Source: Nonomuraea dietziae
GTDB lineage: Bacteria; Actinomycetota; Actinomycetes; Streptosporangiales; Streptosporangiaceae
Assembly: GCF_014195505.1 (NCBI RefSeq)
Contig: NZ_JACIBV010000001.1
Span: forward strand, 8,308,001 to 8,372,000
Direction of reading: 5' to 3'
DNA length: 64,000 nt
Shown: positions 25,243 through 33,084 of the stretch, piece by piece
Layout: every line of letters starts with the position of its first letter
Position numbering within the stretch: the first letter of the stretch is position 1
The notes under the pieces: model-generated
What the model was told of the DNA's origin: nothing
Database searches by the model: none
What the model saw: only the letters and a program-made list of their open reading frames with translations
Position numbers and translations under genes: made by a program

Positions 25243-25901
25243 AGGCCAGGCAGGCGTTCGTTGCGCTGCTCACCGCCGGCGTGGTGGGCAGCACGGTGTG
25301 GCTGGTGTTCTTCTCACCGGTCCTGGGCGTCAGGTCGGTGGAGATCGTGGGAAATCTCACAGTGCCCGCCGACCAGATCGAGAAGCAGGCGGGCGTGGCC
25401 CCGCTGCACCCGCTGGCGACCGTCGATCTGGGCGAGGTGGAGGGCAGGGTACTGGCGATCAGGCGGCTCGCCTCGGCCAGGGTCGAGCGGGCGTGGCCGA
25501 GCACGCTCAAGATCGAGGTGGTCGAGCGCCAGCCGGTCGCGGTGGTCCCCGTGGGCGACAAGGCGGCGTTGATCGATCGCAAGGGCGTGGTCACCGAGGT
25601 GCGCCCGAGCGCCCCGCCCGAGCTGCCGGTGCTGAGAGTGGATCGACCAGGACCTGGTGACCCCGCGACGGTGGCCGCGATCAAGGTCATCGGCGGGCTG
25701 CCCGAGGCGTTGCTCATGAAGATCGACGAGGTGCGCGCCACCTCGCCCGAGGGCATCTCCTTCAGGCTCACCAACGGACGAACGGTCATATGGGGCGGGG
25801 CCGACAGGGGCGAGGACAAGGCTCGCGTCCTCGAGGCGCTGCTCCCGCGCACGGCCAGGGTGTACGACGTCAGTTCGCCCGACGTCGTCTCCATGAAATG
25901 A
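25239..25901 (+). CDS. ftsQ: cell division protein FtsQ
   Basis: Bitopic divisome protein. Short basic N-terminus (KARQ), one membrane helix (AFVALLTAGVVGSTVWLVFF, residues 6-25), then a POTRA domain beginning VRSVEIVGNLTVPADQIEKQ and the FtsQ beta domain (PSTLKIEVVERQPVAVVPVG). At 220 aa it is shorter than many actinobacterial FtsQ proteins because the cytoplasmic tail is minimal, in contrast to the long tails on FtsL and FtsI encoded nearby. GTG at 25239 overlaps murC. It ends the coupled run; a 193-bp spacer with promoter signals leads to ftsZ. Confidence 0.94.
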
Positions 25902-25960
25902 GAAGCTGGTCGCGAATAGGACAGCGCGCGACACGCCGGACGGGCTTGCGGCGCGGTTAG

Positions 25961-25990
25961 TTGACCCGCCCGGTAGGGGACTCCTACTGT
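25961..25990 (+). promoter_or_regulatory. candidate ftsZ promoter
   Basis: TTGACC (25961-25966) and TACTGT (25985-25990) with an 18-bp spacer lie 60 bp after ftsQ. A start near 25997 would give ftsZ a leader of about 100 nt containing the inverted repeat at 26001-26036. A second -35-like TTGACA at 26008-26013 lacks a good -10. Confidence 0.55.
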
Positions 25991-26000
25991 CCGTATCAAT

Positions 26001-26041
26001 CCTCAGGTTGACATAAATCTAAATCTCAACTTGAGGTTGAG
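26001..26041 (+). promoter_or_regulatory. inverted repeats in the ftsZ leader
   Basis: CCTCAGGTTGA (26001-26011) and TCAACTTGAGG (26026-26036) are 11-nt arms with a single G-U/mismatch position around an AT-rich 14-nt loop. A second, overlapping palindrome CTCAAC-TTGAG-GTTGAG covers 26025-26041. Only one can form at a time. The AT-rich patch is striking in this GC-rich genome. It may be an operator or a leader hairpin controlling ftsZ. Confidence 0.6.
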
Positions 26042-26094
26042 AGTTTTCGAGCACCATTGAAATGGCAAGTCAACGAGCGGAAAGGCCCCTCGTC

Positions 26095-27480
26095 GTGGCA
26101 GCACCGCAGAACTACCTCGCGGTCATCAAGGTCGTCGGCATTGGCGGCGGCGGAGTGAACGCCGTCAACCGGATGATCGAGGAGGGACTCAAGGGCGTCG
26201 AGTTCATCGCGATAAACACCGACGCCCAGGCGCTGCTGATGAGTGACGCCGACGTCAAACTGGACGTGGGCAGGGAACTCACGCGCGGCCTCGGGGCCGG
26301 CGCCAACCCCGATGTGGGTCGCAAGGCGGCCGAGGACCACCGCGAGGAGATCGAGGAGGTCCTCAAGGGGGCCGACATGGTCTTCGTCACGGCGGGCGAG
26401 GGCGGCGGCACGGGCACAGGCGGTGCCCCGGTCGTGGCCAACATCGCCCGGTCTCTCGGTGCTCTGACCATAGGAGTCGTCACCAGGCCCTTCAGCTTCG
26501 AGGGCCGCCGCCGCGCCATGCAGGCGGAGGCGGGGATCGAGACCCTGCGCGACGAGGTCGACACCCTCATCGTCATCCCCAACGACAGACTGCTGTCGAT
26601 CTCCGACAGGCAGGTCAGCGTCCTCGACGCCTTCAAGGCGGCCGACCAGGTGCTGCTGTCCGGTGTCCAGGGCATCACCGATCTGATCACCACGCCCGGC
26701 CTGATCAACCTCGACTTCGCCGACGTCAAGTCGGTCATGTCGGGCGCGGGCTCGGCGCTGATGGGCATCGGCCACGCCAGGGGCGACGACCGCTCGGTCG
26801 CCGCGGCCGAGATGGCCGTTTCCAGCCCGCTGCTGGAGGCCTCCATCGACGGCGCGCACGGCGTGCTGCTGTCGATCGCGGGCGGGTCGGACCTGGGCCT
26901 GTTCGAGATCAACGAGGCGGCCCAGCTCGTCTCGAACGCGGCGGCGCCCGACGCCAACATCATCTTCGGTACGGTCATCGACGACGCCCTCGGCGACGAG
27001 GTCCGCGTCACGGTCATCGCCGCTGGCTTCGACGAGATCGCTCCCGTCGAGAAGCCCGCGATGCAGCAGCCGCGCCAGCAGCCCAGGCCCGCCGCCGCGC
27101 CGCCCGCGGCGCCTTCGGTCGCCGCGCCCGTGCGTCCCGCGCCGGCTCCCGCGCCCAGCGTGAAGCTCGAGCCGCCCAGGCCCGAGCCTCGCCCCGAGCC
27201 GCGCCTCGAGGTACGGCCCGAGCCGCGCCCCGAGCCCGTGCGGGCCGTCGAGACGCCCCCGCCCGCGCCTGCTCCCGCTCCTGCCCCCGCGCCCGCGGCC
27301 GCCGCGCCGCCGCCGGTCGAGGAGCCGCCCGCGCCGCCGGTCTCGATCCCGAGGCCCGCGCCCGAGGTGACCAACCCGCCCACCCCGATCTCCTCCCGCA
27401 TGTCGGAGCCAGGCCGGCGTCGCCCGGTGGTCTTCGAGGAGCAGGAGGAGGAGCTGGACGTGCCCGACTTCCTGAAGTGA
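26095..27480 (+). CDS. ftsZ: cell division GTPase FtsZ
   Basis: Tubulin-like GTPase that forms the Z ring. GTP-binding domain with the tubulin signature GGTGTGG (residues 103-109) and the T7-loop region NLDFADVKSVMSG. A Pro/Ala/Arg/Glu-rich linker (about 315-445) contains repeated PEPR words and an APAPAP run, and the C-terminal peptide DVPDFLK is the docking tail for SepF and other partners. GTG at 26095 is preferred because actinobacterial FtsZ proteins begin (M)AAPQNYLAVIK; ATG at 26062 would add 11 residues and lacks a Shine-Dalgarno. The 461-aa protein is of usual length. Its stop overlaps a weakly coding open frame leading to yggS. Confidence 0.97.
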   Translation: MAAPQNYLAVIKVVGIGGGGVNAVNRMIEEGLKGVEFIAINTDAQALLMSDADVKLDVGRELTRGLGAGANPDVGRKAAEDHREEIEEVLKGADMVFVTAGEGGGTGTGGAPVVANIARSLGALTIGVVTRPFSFEGRRRAMQAEAGIETLRDEVDTLIVIPNDRLLSISDRQVSVLDAFKAADQVLLSGVQGITDLITTPGLINLDFADVKSVMSGAGSALMGIGHARGDDRSVAAAEMAVSSPLLEASIDGAHGVLLSIAGGSDLGLFEINEAAQLVSNAAAPDANIIFGTVIDDALGDEVRVTVIAAGFDEIAPVEKPAMQQPRQQPRPAAAPPAAPSVAAPVRPAPAPAPSVKLEPPRPEPRPEPRLEVRPEPRPEPVRAVETPPPAPAPAPAPAPAAAAPPPVEEPPAPPVSIPRPAPEVTNPPTPISSRMSEPGRRRPVVFEEQEEELDVPDFLK

Positions 27481-27623
27481 GATTCCTCACCCGGCCCGAG
27501 GGTCCGGGGGAGGGGATCACACCCCCGCTGCGAGACCTCAGGGTCGACGCGGTGGGGGTTCGGTGCGTCTCGGGGCTGCCTGGGTTCGCGGTCCCACCGC
27601 AAAGGGTGCACGATGGGTTTCTT
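27481..27623. other. segment between ftsZ and yggS, where pgeF usually lies
   Basis: In Streptomyces and mycobacteria a pgeF (ylmD) gene of about 240 codons lies here; only 143 bp are present. The frame from GTG 27477 is open into yggS but its codon use is weaker than that of neighbours and I see no pgeF motif. The arms GCGGTGGG (27549-) and CCCACCGC (to about 27600) could form a long-loop hairpin. Confidence 0.4.
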
Positions 27624-28325
27624 GTGGACATAGCTCGCAAAAATCAGATCGCGGCGGGTCTGGCCGAGGTGGAGAAGCGGATCGCCGAGGCCTGCAGGGC
27701 CGCGGGGCGCCCCCGCGAGGAGGTCACGCTGATCGCGGTGACCAAGACCTACCCGGCCGAGGACGTGCGGATCCTGGCCGGGCTCGGCGTGACCGAGGTG
27801 GGCGAGAACCGTGACCAGGAGGCCGCCGACAAGGCCCACGCCTGCGCCGACCTGCCGCTCACCTGGCACTTCGTCGGTCAACTCCAGACCAACAAGGTGC
27901 GCTCGGTGGTGGGCTACGCCGACCTGGTCCACTCTGTCGACCGTTCCAGGCTGGTGGCGGCGATCGGGCGCGAGGCCGTAAGGGCGGAGCGGGAGATCGG
28001 CTGCCTCGTGCAGGTCGCGCTCGACGACGACCCCGGACGCGGCGGGGCACGCCCCGCCGACGTGCTCGGGCTGGCCGACGAGATCGCGGCCACCGAGGGC
28101 GTACGGCTCGGCGGGCTCATGGCGGTCGCGCCGCTCGGGGAGGAACCGGGCAAGGCGTTTGCGAGGCTGCGGGATCTGGCGCTGGCCGTACAGGCCGGGC
28201 ATCCTGGTGCGACCATAATCTCAGCGGGGATGAGCGGCGATTTGGCCGAAGCCGTGGCGCGCGGGGCGACACACGTGCGAGTCGGTACGGCGTTGCTCGG
28301 TCGTCGCAAGCCCTTCGTCAGGTAA
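27624..28325 (+). CDS. YggS/PLPBP pyridoxal-phosphate homeostasis protein
   Basis: A 233-aa TIM-barrel PLP-binding protein (YggS, YlmE, PROSC family) with a role in B6 and amino-acid homeostasis and no known catalysis. The PLP lysine lies in LIAVTKTYPAEDVR near residue 37, with further family motifs GVTEVGENRDQEA, WHFVGQLQTNKVR, LMAVAPLGEE and ISAGMSGDLAEAVARGATHVRVGTALLG, the last split across residues 203-230. GTG at 27624 is chosen because family similarity begins there (DIARKNQIAAGLAEVEKRI). The frame is open back to 27477, overlapping ftsZ, so a longer or coupled form is possible. sepF follows after 136 bp. Confidence 0.9.
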   Translation: MDIARKNQIAAGLAEVEKRIAEACRAAGRPREEVTLIAVTKTYPAEDVRILAGLGVTEVGENRDQEAADKAHACADLPLTWHFVGQLQTNKVRSVVGYADLVHSVDRSRLVAAIGREAVRAEREIGCLVQVALDDDPGRGGARPADVLGLADEIAATEGVRLGGLMAVAPLGEEPGKAFARLRDLALAVQAGHPGATIISAGMSGDLAEAVARGATHVRVGTALLGRRKPFVR

Positions 28326-28461
28326 TGTCCCCTCAAGTGGGCCTTGGGGCCCGCGGACGAAGTAGAGGTCGATCAGCGGTGAGCTCCAAGGGGGTACGGC
28401 TGCCGCCTCGAGTGTGGATCGCTCGAGCGAGTGCGACCATGAGCAGGAGGACGACTTAGCG

Positions 28462-28965
28462 ATGGCCGGCGCGATGCGCAAGATGGCGGTCTACCTCGGT
28501 CTCGTGGAGGACGACCGCTACGAGAGGTACGAGACCTACGCCGACGACGACTACGACTACGAGGAGGAGTCGCGTCGGGCCGAGCAGGACCGCACCCCGG
28601 CGGTGCACGAGCGCGAAGACGACACCGACCCCGGCGTCCCCGCGCCCAGGCCGGCGACGACCGTGCTGGAGCGCCGCACCACAGACCTCGCTCGCATCAC
28701 GACGCTGCATCCGCGCACCTACAACGAGGCGCGCACGATCGGCGAGCACTTCCGCGACGGCACCCCGGTCATCATGAACCTGACCGAGATGGTTGACAGC
28801 GATGCCAAGCGACTGGTCGATTTTGCGGCAGGTCTCGTCTTTGGCCTACACGGCAGCATCGAACGTGTTACCAACAAGGTGTTCCTGTTGTCCCCTGCCA
28901 ATGTCGAGGTGACCGCCGAGGACAAGGCCCGAATCGCGGAACGCGGATTCTTCAACCAGAGCTAG
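28462..28965 (+). CDS. sepF: SepF, membrane-linked FtsZ partner
   Basis: SepF bundles FtsZ and anchors it to the membrane; actinobacteria lack FtsA, making it central. The 167-aa protein begins with an amphipathic membrane-targeting helix (MAGAMRKMAVYLGLVE), then an acidic disordered region (DDRYERYETYADDDYDYEEE), then the conserved SepF domain with LHPRTYNEARTIGEHFR and PVIMNLTEMVDSDAKRLVDFAAG. ATG at 28462 is preceded by AGGAGG 11 bases upstream, rather far. A 6-codon ORF (28439-28459, MSRRTT) spans that Shine-Dalgarno and ends 2 bases before the ATG. Confidence 0.94.
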   Translation: MAGAMRKMAVYLGLVEDDRYERYETYADDDYDYEEESRRAEQDRTPAVHEREDDTDPGVPAPRPATTVLERRTTDLARITTLHPRTYNEARTIGEHFRDGTPVIMNLTEMVDSDAKRLVDFAAGLVFGLHGSIERVTNKVFLLSPANVEVTAEDKARIAERGFFNQS

Positions 28966-29042
28966 AGTCTCTGTATGACTATCTACCCGACCGGGTCCTC
29001 GAGACCGGGAGGGGCACCCAGAAGTGGAGGCGCGGCCGGACT

Positions 29043-29327
29043 GTGGGGATCGTTGGCGAGATCTTGGTCGTTGTCCTGTCTCTCTACCTGGTGTTGCTCA
29101 TCGGCAGAATGATCTTTGAGACGGTGCAGGCGTTCGCCCGGCAGTGGCGGCCTTCGGGGTTCGTTCTGGTGCTGGCCGAAGCCACATACACCGCAACAGA
29201 CCCACCTCTCAAGTTTCTCCGCCGTTTCATTCCTCCCCTCCGGTTGGGTACGGTGGCCTTTGACCTAAGCTTCACAGTGCTCTTCATTGTGGTCTTGGTC
29301 ATGATCCAACTCGTGTCCGCGCTGTAG
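29043..29327 (+). CDS. YggT-family membrane protein
   Basis: A 94-aa YggT (YlmG) protein with two hydrophobic blocks (about residues 4-25 and 70-93) flanking a loop with ARQWRPSG and DPPLKFLRRFIPPLRLG, the family's hallmark. In cyanobacteria and actinobacteria the family is linked to division or nucleoid organisation; its molecular job is unknown. GTG at 29043 is used, with GGAGG 12 bases upstream, longer than ideal; no better start precedes the first helix. It lies in the usual place between sepF and divIVA. Confidence 0.9.
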   Translation: MGIVGEILVVVLSLYLVLLIGRMIFETVQAFARQWRPSGFVLVLAEATYTATDPPLKFLRRFIPPLRLGTVAFDLSFTVLFIVVLVMIQLVSAL

Positions 29328-29382
29328 TGACCGGGTACCGTCCCTCCGGACAGACTCCGAGCGCGCCAAGGAGACCAAAAAG

Positions 29383-30258
29383 ATGCCGCTGACGCCCGCT
29401 GATGTGCGGAACAAGCAATTCAGTACCACCCGGTTGCGACCGGGTTACGACGAGGAAGAGGTGGATGCCTTCCTCGACGAAGTCGAGGCTGAGCTTGACC
29501 GCCTGATCCAAGAGAACGAGGAGCTGCGCGCCAAGCTGGCCGAGTGCCTGCGCGGCAAGGTGCCGGGTGGCATGAGCATGCCGATGGCCTCCGCCCCGGT
29601 GCAGGAGCAGCCCAAGCCGGAGATGATGGCGCCGCCGCAGCCGGAGCCCATGCAGGCCCCGCCGCAGCCGCAGCCGGTTCCCGTGGCCATGAGCATGCCT
29701 CCCGCCGAGGACAACATGGACACCGCGGCCCGCGTGCTCGCCCTCGCCCAGCAGACGGCCGACCAGGCGATCGCCGACGCCCGCCGCGAGGCGGACGAGA
29801 CCGTCACCCGCGCCCGCCGCGAGGCCGACGACATCCTGACCAAGGCTCGCCGCCAGGCCGAGCAGGTCATCGGTGACGCCCGTGCCCGCGCCGAGACGCT
29901 GGAGCGCGACGCCCAGGAGCGCCACCGTCAGGCCATGGGCTCCCTCGTGCAGACCCGCGACGAGCTCGAGCGCAAGGTCGAGGAGCTTCGCAGCTTCGAG
30001 CGTGAGTACCGCAGCAGGCTCAAGCTCTACCTGGAGAACCAGCTCGCCGAGCTGAACGTCTCCGCGGAGGGTGGCAGCGGCGGCTTCCCCGTCATCCCCA
30101 GCGCTCCGATGGGCGGTGGCGCCCCCGCCATGACCCACTCGGTGCCGCAGGGCGGCCAGCAGCCTCTCGCCGGTGGGCCCAACCCCTTCGGTGGCGACCA
30201 GTCGCAGCACCAGGGTGCCTTCCAGGGCGCCGACGGCCCGCACAACGACCGCCGCTAA
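29383..30258 (+). CDS. divIVA: DivIVA / Wag31 polar scaffold protein
   Basis: Coiled-coil protein that marks poles and directs apical growth in actinobacteria. The 291-aa protein has the membrane-binding N-terminal domain (PLTPADVRNKQFSTTRLRPG, then YDEEEVDAFLDEVE) and a first coiled coil to about residue 56. A Met/Pro/Gln-rich spacer follows (62-108), then a long coiled coil (about 112-225) with heptads such as ARREADETVTRARREADDIL, and a Gly/Pro/Gln tail. GGAG lies 11 bases before the ATG. A hairpin follows the stop at 30272. Confidence 0.95.
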   Translation: MPLTPADVRNKQFSTTRLRPGYDEEEVDAFLDEVEAELDRLIQENEELRAKLAECLRGKVPGGMSMPMASAPVQEQPKPEMMAPPQPEPMQAPPQPQPVPVAMSMPPAEDNMDTAARVLALAQQTADQAIADARREADETVTRARREADDILTKARRQAEQVIGDARARAETLERDAQERHRQAMGSLVQTRDELERKVEELRSFEREYRSRLKLYLENQLAELNVSAEGGSGGFPVIPSAPMGGGAPAMTHSVPQGGQQPLAGGPNPFGGDQSQHQGAFQGADGPHNDRR

Positions 30259-30271
30259 CGCCGGTAAGGTA

Positions 30272-30297
30272 ACGGGTCAGATTCGCTTCTGATCCGT
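30272..30297 (+). terminator. hairpin after divIVA
   Basis: ACGGGTCAGA / TCTGATCCGT form a 10-bp stem (one G-U) with a 6-nt loop, 13 bases after the divIVA stop and 18 bases before the next start. There is no T-tract. It may terminate the dcw transcript partially or regulate the downstream gene. Confidence 0.5.
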
Positions 30298-30315
30298 CAC
30301 TCGAAAGAGCCCCCT

Positions 30316-32568
30316 GTGATCCTCATCAGCGCTGGTCTGGTGCTCGCGGCGGTCATCCTGCTGATCGCGGGCTTCGTCATGGCTGAACCGTTCCTGATCA
30401 TGTGGTCGATCGTGGTCAGCGTGCTGTCCGCGCTCTTCCTGGTGATCGGGGCGTTCCTGCGGCGTCACGAGCTGTTCCCCGGCGGCGGTGGTGCCGGGGC
30501 GCAGGCGCCGCGGGAGCCGTCCGCGCCCGGTGCTCCGACGGCGGTGACGCCTGCGGGCGTCGCTCCTGCGGGGACGGCGCCGCAGCCGATGGCCCCCCAG
30601 CCCAGGCCGCCGGCCCCCGCCCCCACGGGGCTGAGGCAGCAGACTGTCACCCTCCCGAACCAGGCGCCTCGTCCAAGGCCCGTCACGGCGCGCGGCATCT
30701 CGCCCGACGCGATCGTCATGGTGATCCCCGGACGCAAGCGCTACCACGTGGCGGGCTGCCGTCAGCTCAGCGGACGGGATCACGAGGAGCTCACCTACGA
30801 GGAGGCGCGCGAGGAGGGCTTCACGCCCTGCACGACGTGCCTGCCCGACGCCGCGCTCGGCGGGCGGCAGGTCCCCCCTGCCCCCGAACAGCCAGGTGTC
30901 GGCCGCGCCCCCTATCCGGCCGCCTCCGCCAGCAGGGACACCGACCCCGTCGGCCGCCCTGCCACCTCCCCCGGCCAGCCCGGCGTCCCGCAAGGCCCTT
31001 CCGGCTCGCCGTCCGGCATCTCAGGCGCCTCCGGGTCTTCCTCCTCCAGGGCCGAGTCACAGGCCTCCAGGGCCGAGTCGCCGTCTTCCGGCGTCGCGCC
31101 CGCGGCCTCCCGCGCCGAGTCCCCGGTCTCACGGGCCGAGTCTTCGTCTCCGTCCTCGCGCCCTGAGTCCTCTCCTTCCCGCGCCGAGACCTCGCCTTCG
31201 CGCGGTGACGCGCCCTCCGCCCGGCCGGGGTCGCCGGCCTCGAAGGCGGCGTCCTCCTCCGAGCGTGACGACAGCTCCCGCGAAGGGGCGGACGGACCAC
31301 GCGAGAGTGCGGCCAAGCGAGCCGAGGCGACCTCGGCCGAGCCCACCCGCGAACAGCGTCCTGCCGCAGGCGCAGGGGCCCCTTCCGCCGGTGACGGTCC
31401 CAAGGGCGACCCTTCGCCCGGCGCGAGGCCCGCAGGTGCTCCCACGCCCTCTCAGCGCCCCGAGGCGCAGGCCGCTCAGCGGTCCGAGGGCGCTGCGTCC
31501 CCGCGCCCCGAGGGCGGATCCACCGAGCCCTCCCAGGGCGCGGCTGCCCGGCGTCCCGAGGCGGCGGGCGGATCGCAGCCGAAGCCCGCGCCCGGCAGGC
31601 TCGTGGCGGGTACCCCAGGCGCGGTACCGACCCCGTCCGCCGGCAGGCCTTCCCCCGAGACGACGAAGAGCAGCCCAGCGGCGGGCCCCTCGAAGACGTC
31701 CCCCGAGCGCCCTACCCGCTCGGAGGGTGGCACGCAAGGCGGCTCCCGGCCGGGCGCCGCGCAGGCCGACTCCCCGTCGGACCCCGCCCAGAGCGACTCG
31801 CGAGCCGGCGAGGGTGAGGGCGGATCTCCCGCCGGTCCCGCGCAGGGTGGGTCGTCTCCTCGCCCGGGACAGGGTGGGTCTTCTGCCGGTCCCGCGCAGG
31901 GTGGGTCGTCTCCTCGTCCGCCGCAGGGCGGATCTCCCTCCAGTCCGGCGCAGGGCGGTTCTCCTGCTCGTCCGGGGCAGGGTGGGTCTCCTGCCGGTCC
32001 CGCGCAGGGCGGGTCTCCTGTCGGTGGTGTGCGGGGCGGCGGCTCGGAGGAGGGCGGGTCCGAGGCCGCCTCGTCCGAGATGACTCAGAGGCTGCGGCCG
32101 CCCATGGCCGCCCCCGTGCCGAAGACGGACTCCAAGACTTCAACCCCCGGCCAGGAGAGCGACCCCGAGAGCCACAGCGGCGGTGCCCGGTCCGCGGAGT
32201 CCGGCGGCGGATGGTTCGACCGTCCGGAGTCTCTGGACACAGAGCCGGTGGGACCGGAGGCGACCGCACCCGGGCGCGCCGGGCCTCCGGTCGCCTCCGG
32301 TTCCACCTCCTCCACGTCCTCGGGGACGGCAGGCGCATCCGCCGACTCCGCGGAGGACACGCCTTCGGAGGCGAACGACACGGTCAGGCTCGACCGTCCC
32401 GGCGTCGTCAAGGTGATCGGCGCCACGCGCCGCTTCCACAGCTCGTCCTGTCCGCTGGTCAAGGGGGCGGAGCCGAGCAGCGTCCAGTCGATGCAGAAGG
32501 CGGAGGCGGAGGCGAAGGGGCTCACCCCGTGCGCGGTCTGTCAGCACGACCACCAGCGGGTCAGCTGA
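30316..32568 (+). CDS. membrane protein with two Ada-like zinc motifs and a giant disordered linker
   Basis: I do not recognise this 750-aa protein as a named family. Two membrane helices (about residues 2-22 and 28-47) form a hairpin followed by RRHELF, so the rest is probably cytoplasmic. A first small domain (about 130-180) carries His144-x3-Cys148-x23-Cys172-x2-Cys175 with YHVAGC and EEGFTPCTTC. A second, similar domain at the extreme C-terminus carries His708-x3-Cys712-x26-Cys739-x2-Cys742 with FHSSSC and AKGLTPCAVC. This layout resembles the metal-binding domain of Ada. The 500 residues between are low complexity, with repeated RAES words and a 9-residue repeat around AGPAQGGSS. GTG at 30316 has only a weak Shine-Dalgarno. 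The gene lies directly after divIVA; in Streptomyces nothing separates divIVA from ileS. Function unknown. Confidence 0.8.
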   Translation: MILISAGLVLAAVILLIAGFVMAEPFLIMWSIVVSVLSALFLVIGAFLRRHELFPGGGGAGAQAPREPSAPGAPTAVTPAGVAPAGTAPQPMAPQPRPPAPAPTGLRQQTVTLPNQAPRPRPVTARGISPDAIVMVIPGRKRYHVAGCRQLSGRDHEELTYEEAREEGFTPCTTCLPDAALGGRQVPPAPEQPGVGRAPYPAASASRDTDPVGRPATSPGQPGVPQGPSGSPSGISGASGSSSSRAESQASRAESPSSGVAPAASRAESPVSRAESSSPSSRPESSPSRAETSPSRGDAPSARPGSPASKAASSSERDDSSREGADGPRESAAKRAEATSAEPTREQRPAAGAGAPSAGDGPKGDPSPGARPAGAPTPSQRPEAQAAQRSEGAASPRPEGGSTEPSQGAAARRPEAAGGSQPKPAPGRLVAGTPGAVPTPSAGRPSPETTKSSPAAGPSKTSPERPTRSEGGTQGGSRPGAAQADSPSDPAQSDSRAGEGEGGSPAGPAQGGSSPRPGQGGSSAGPAQGGSSPRPPQGGSPSSPAQGGSPARPGQGGSPAGPAQGGSPVGGVRGGGSEEGGSEAASSEMTQRLRPPMAAPVPKTDSKTSTPGQESDPESHSGGARSAESGGGWFDRPESLDTEPVGPEATAPGRAGPPVASGSTSSTSSGTAGASADSAEDTPSEANDTVRLDRPGVVKVIGATRRFHSSSCPLVKGAEPSSVQSMQKAEAEAKGLTPCAVCQHDHQRVS
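31831..32019 (+). repeat. 27-bp in-gene tandem repeat, seven units
   Basis: Seven 27-bp units encode a 9-residue repeat of the pattern xxPxQGGSS/P: AGPAQGGSS, PRPGQGGSS, AGPAQGGSS, PRPPQGGSP, SSPAQGGSP, ARPGQGGSP and AGPAQGGSP. Units keep the frame, so length changes would alter only linker size. Confidence 0.85.
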
Positions 32569-32666
32569 CATCGGTCTCGCAGGCCAGGTCAGCCCCGCAC
32601 GGCTGACCTCCGCCGCACGACTGACCCTCGTCTCACGACAGCCTCACGGTTGTCATCCTCTCCGGA
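32569..32666. other. start of convergent spacer before minisatellite
   Basis: Follows the stop of the zinc-motif gene. It contains degenerate words (GGTCAGCC, GGCTGACC, CTGACC) that could form weak stems. No gene and no T-tract terminator. Confidence 0.35.
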
Positions 32667-32823
32667 AACCGCGGTCTCTGGTCGAACCGCGGTCTCTGGT
32701 CGAACCGCGGTCTCTGGCCGAACCGCGGTCTCTGGTCAGACCGCCGTCTCACGGTCAGACCGCCGTCTCACGGTCGCCCGCCGTCTCACGGGCACCCGTC
32801 TCACGGTCGCCTGTCTCACGACT
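32667..32823. repeat. 18-bp minisatellite between convergent genes
   Basis: Four near-perfect 18-bp units AACCGCGGTCTCTGGTCG start at 32667, 32685, 32703 and 32721. They pass into diverged 19-bp units containing CCGCCGTCTCACGGTC (from 32739 and 32758) and shorter remnants up to about 32823. Each unit contains the palindrome CCGCGG. There are no unique spacers, so this is not a CRISPR. An open frame on the plus strand crosses it but shows no family. Confidence 0.85.
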
Positions 32824-33084
32824 GATCCCCGCCCTCTCGGGCCAGGTCTCGTCCTGGATCGCGTGGATGTGGCGGGGCCTGTCTGCTCCGGTTCCTGGGG
32901 GAGAGGCGCCGCTTCTTGGGGGAGGGGCGTCGGTTCGGGAGGAGACGCGTCGGCTGTGGAGAAGTCGAGCCGAATGATCCCGCTCAGCAGGTTCTTGGGG
33001 GATTCGCGGGGATCCCGCGTCGGGGTGGCGTGGCTCCTCGGGATGAGGGGCCACGCCACCGCCAGAGCTCCGAGAGCCGCGGGG
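32824..33084. other. remaining spacer downstream of ileS
   Basis: No gene is supported. The region ends with a G-rich patch (repeated GGGGGAG-like words near 32900-32940) and the ileS stop at 33085. No clear intrinsic terminator for ileS is visible. Confidence 0.35.

Noticed and set aside
26062..26094. ATG 26062 as the ftsZ start
   Set aside because: No Shine-Dalgarno, and actinobacterial FtsZ proteins start at AAPQNYLAVIK, which matches GTG 26095.
32667..32823. CRISPR array
   Set aside because: Units are directly abutting with no unique spacers, and no cas genes are present; it is a tandem repeat.
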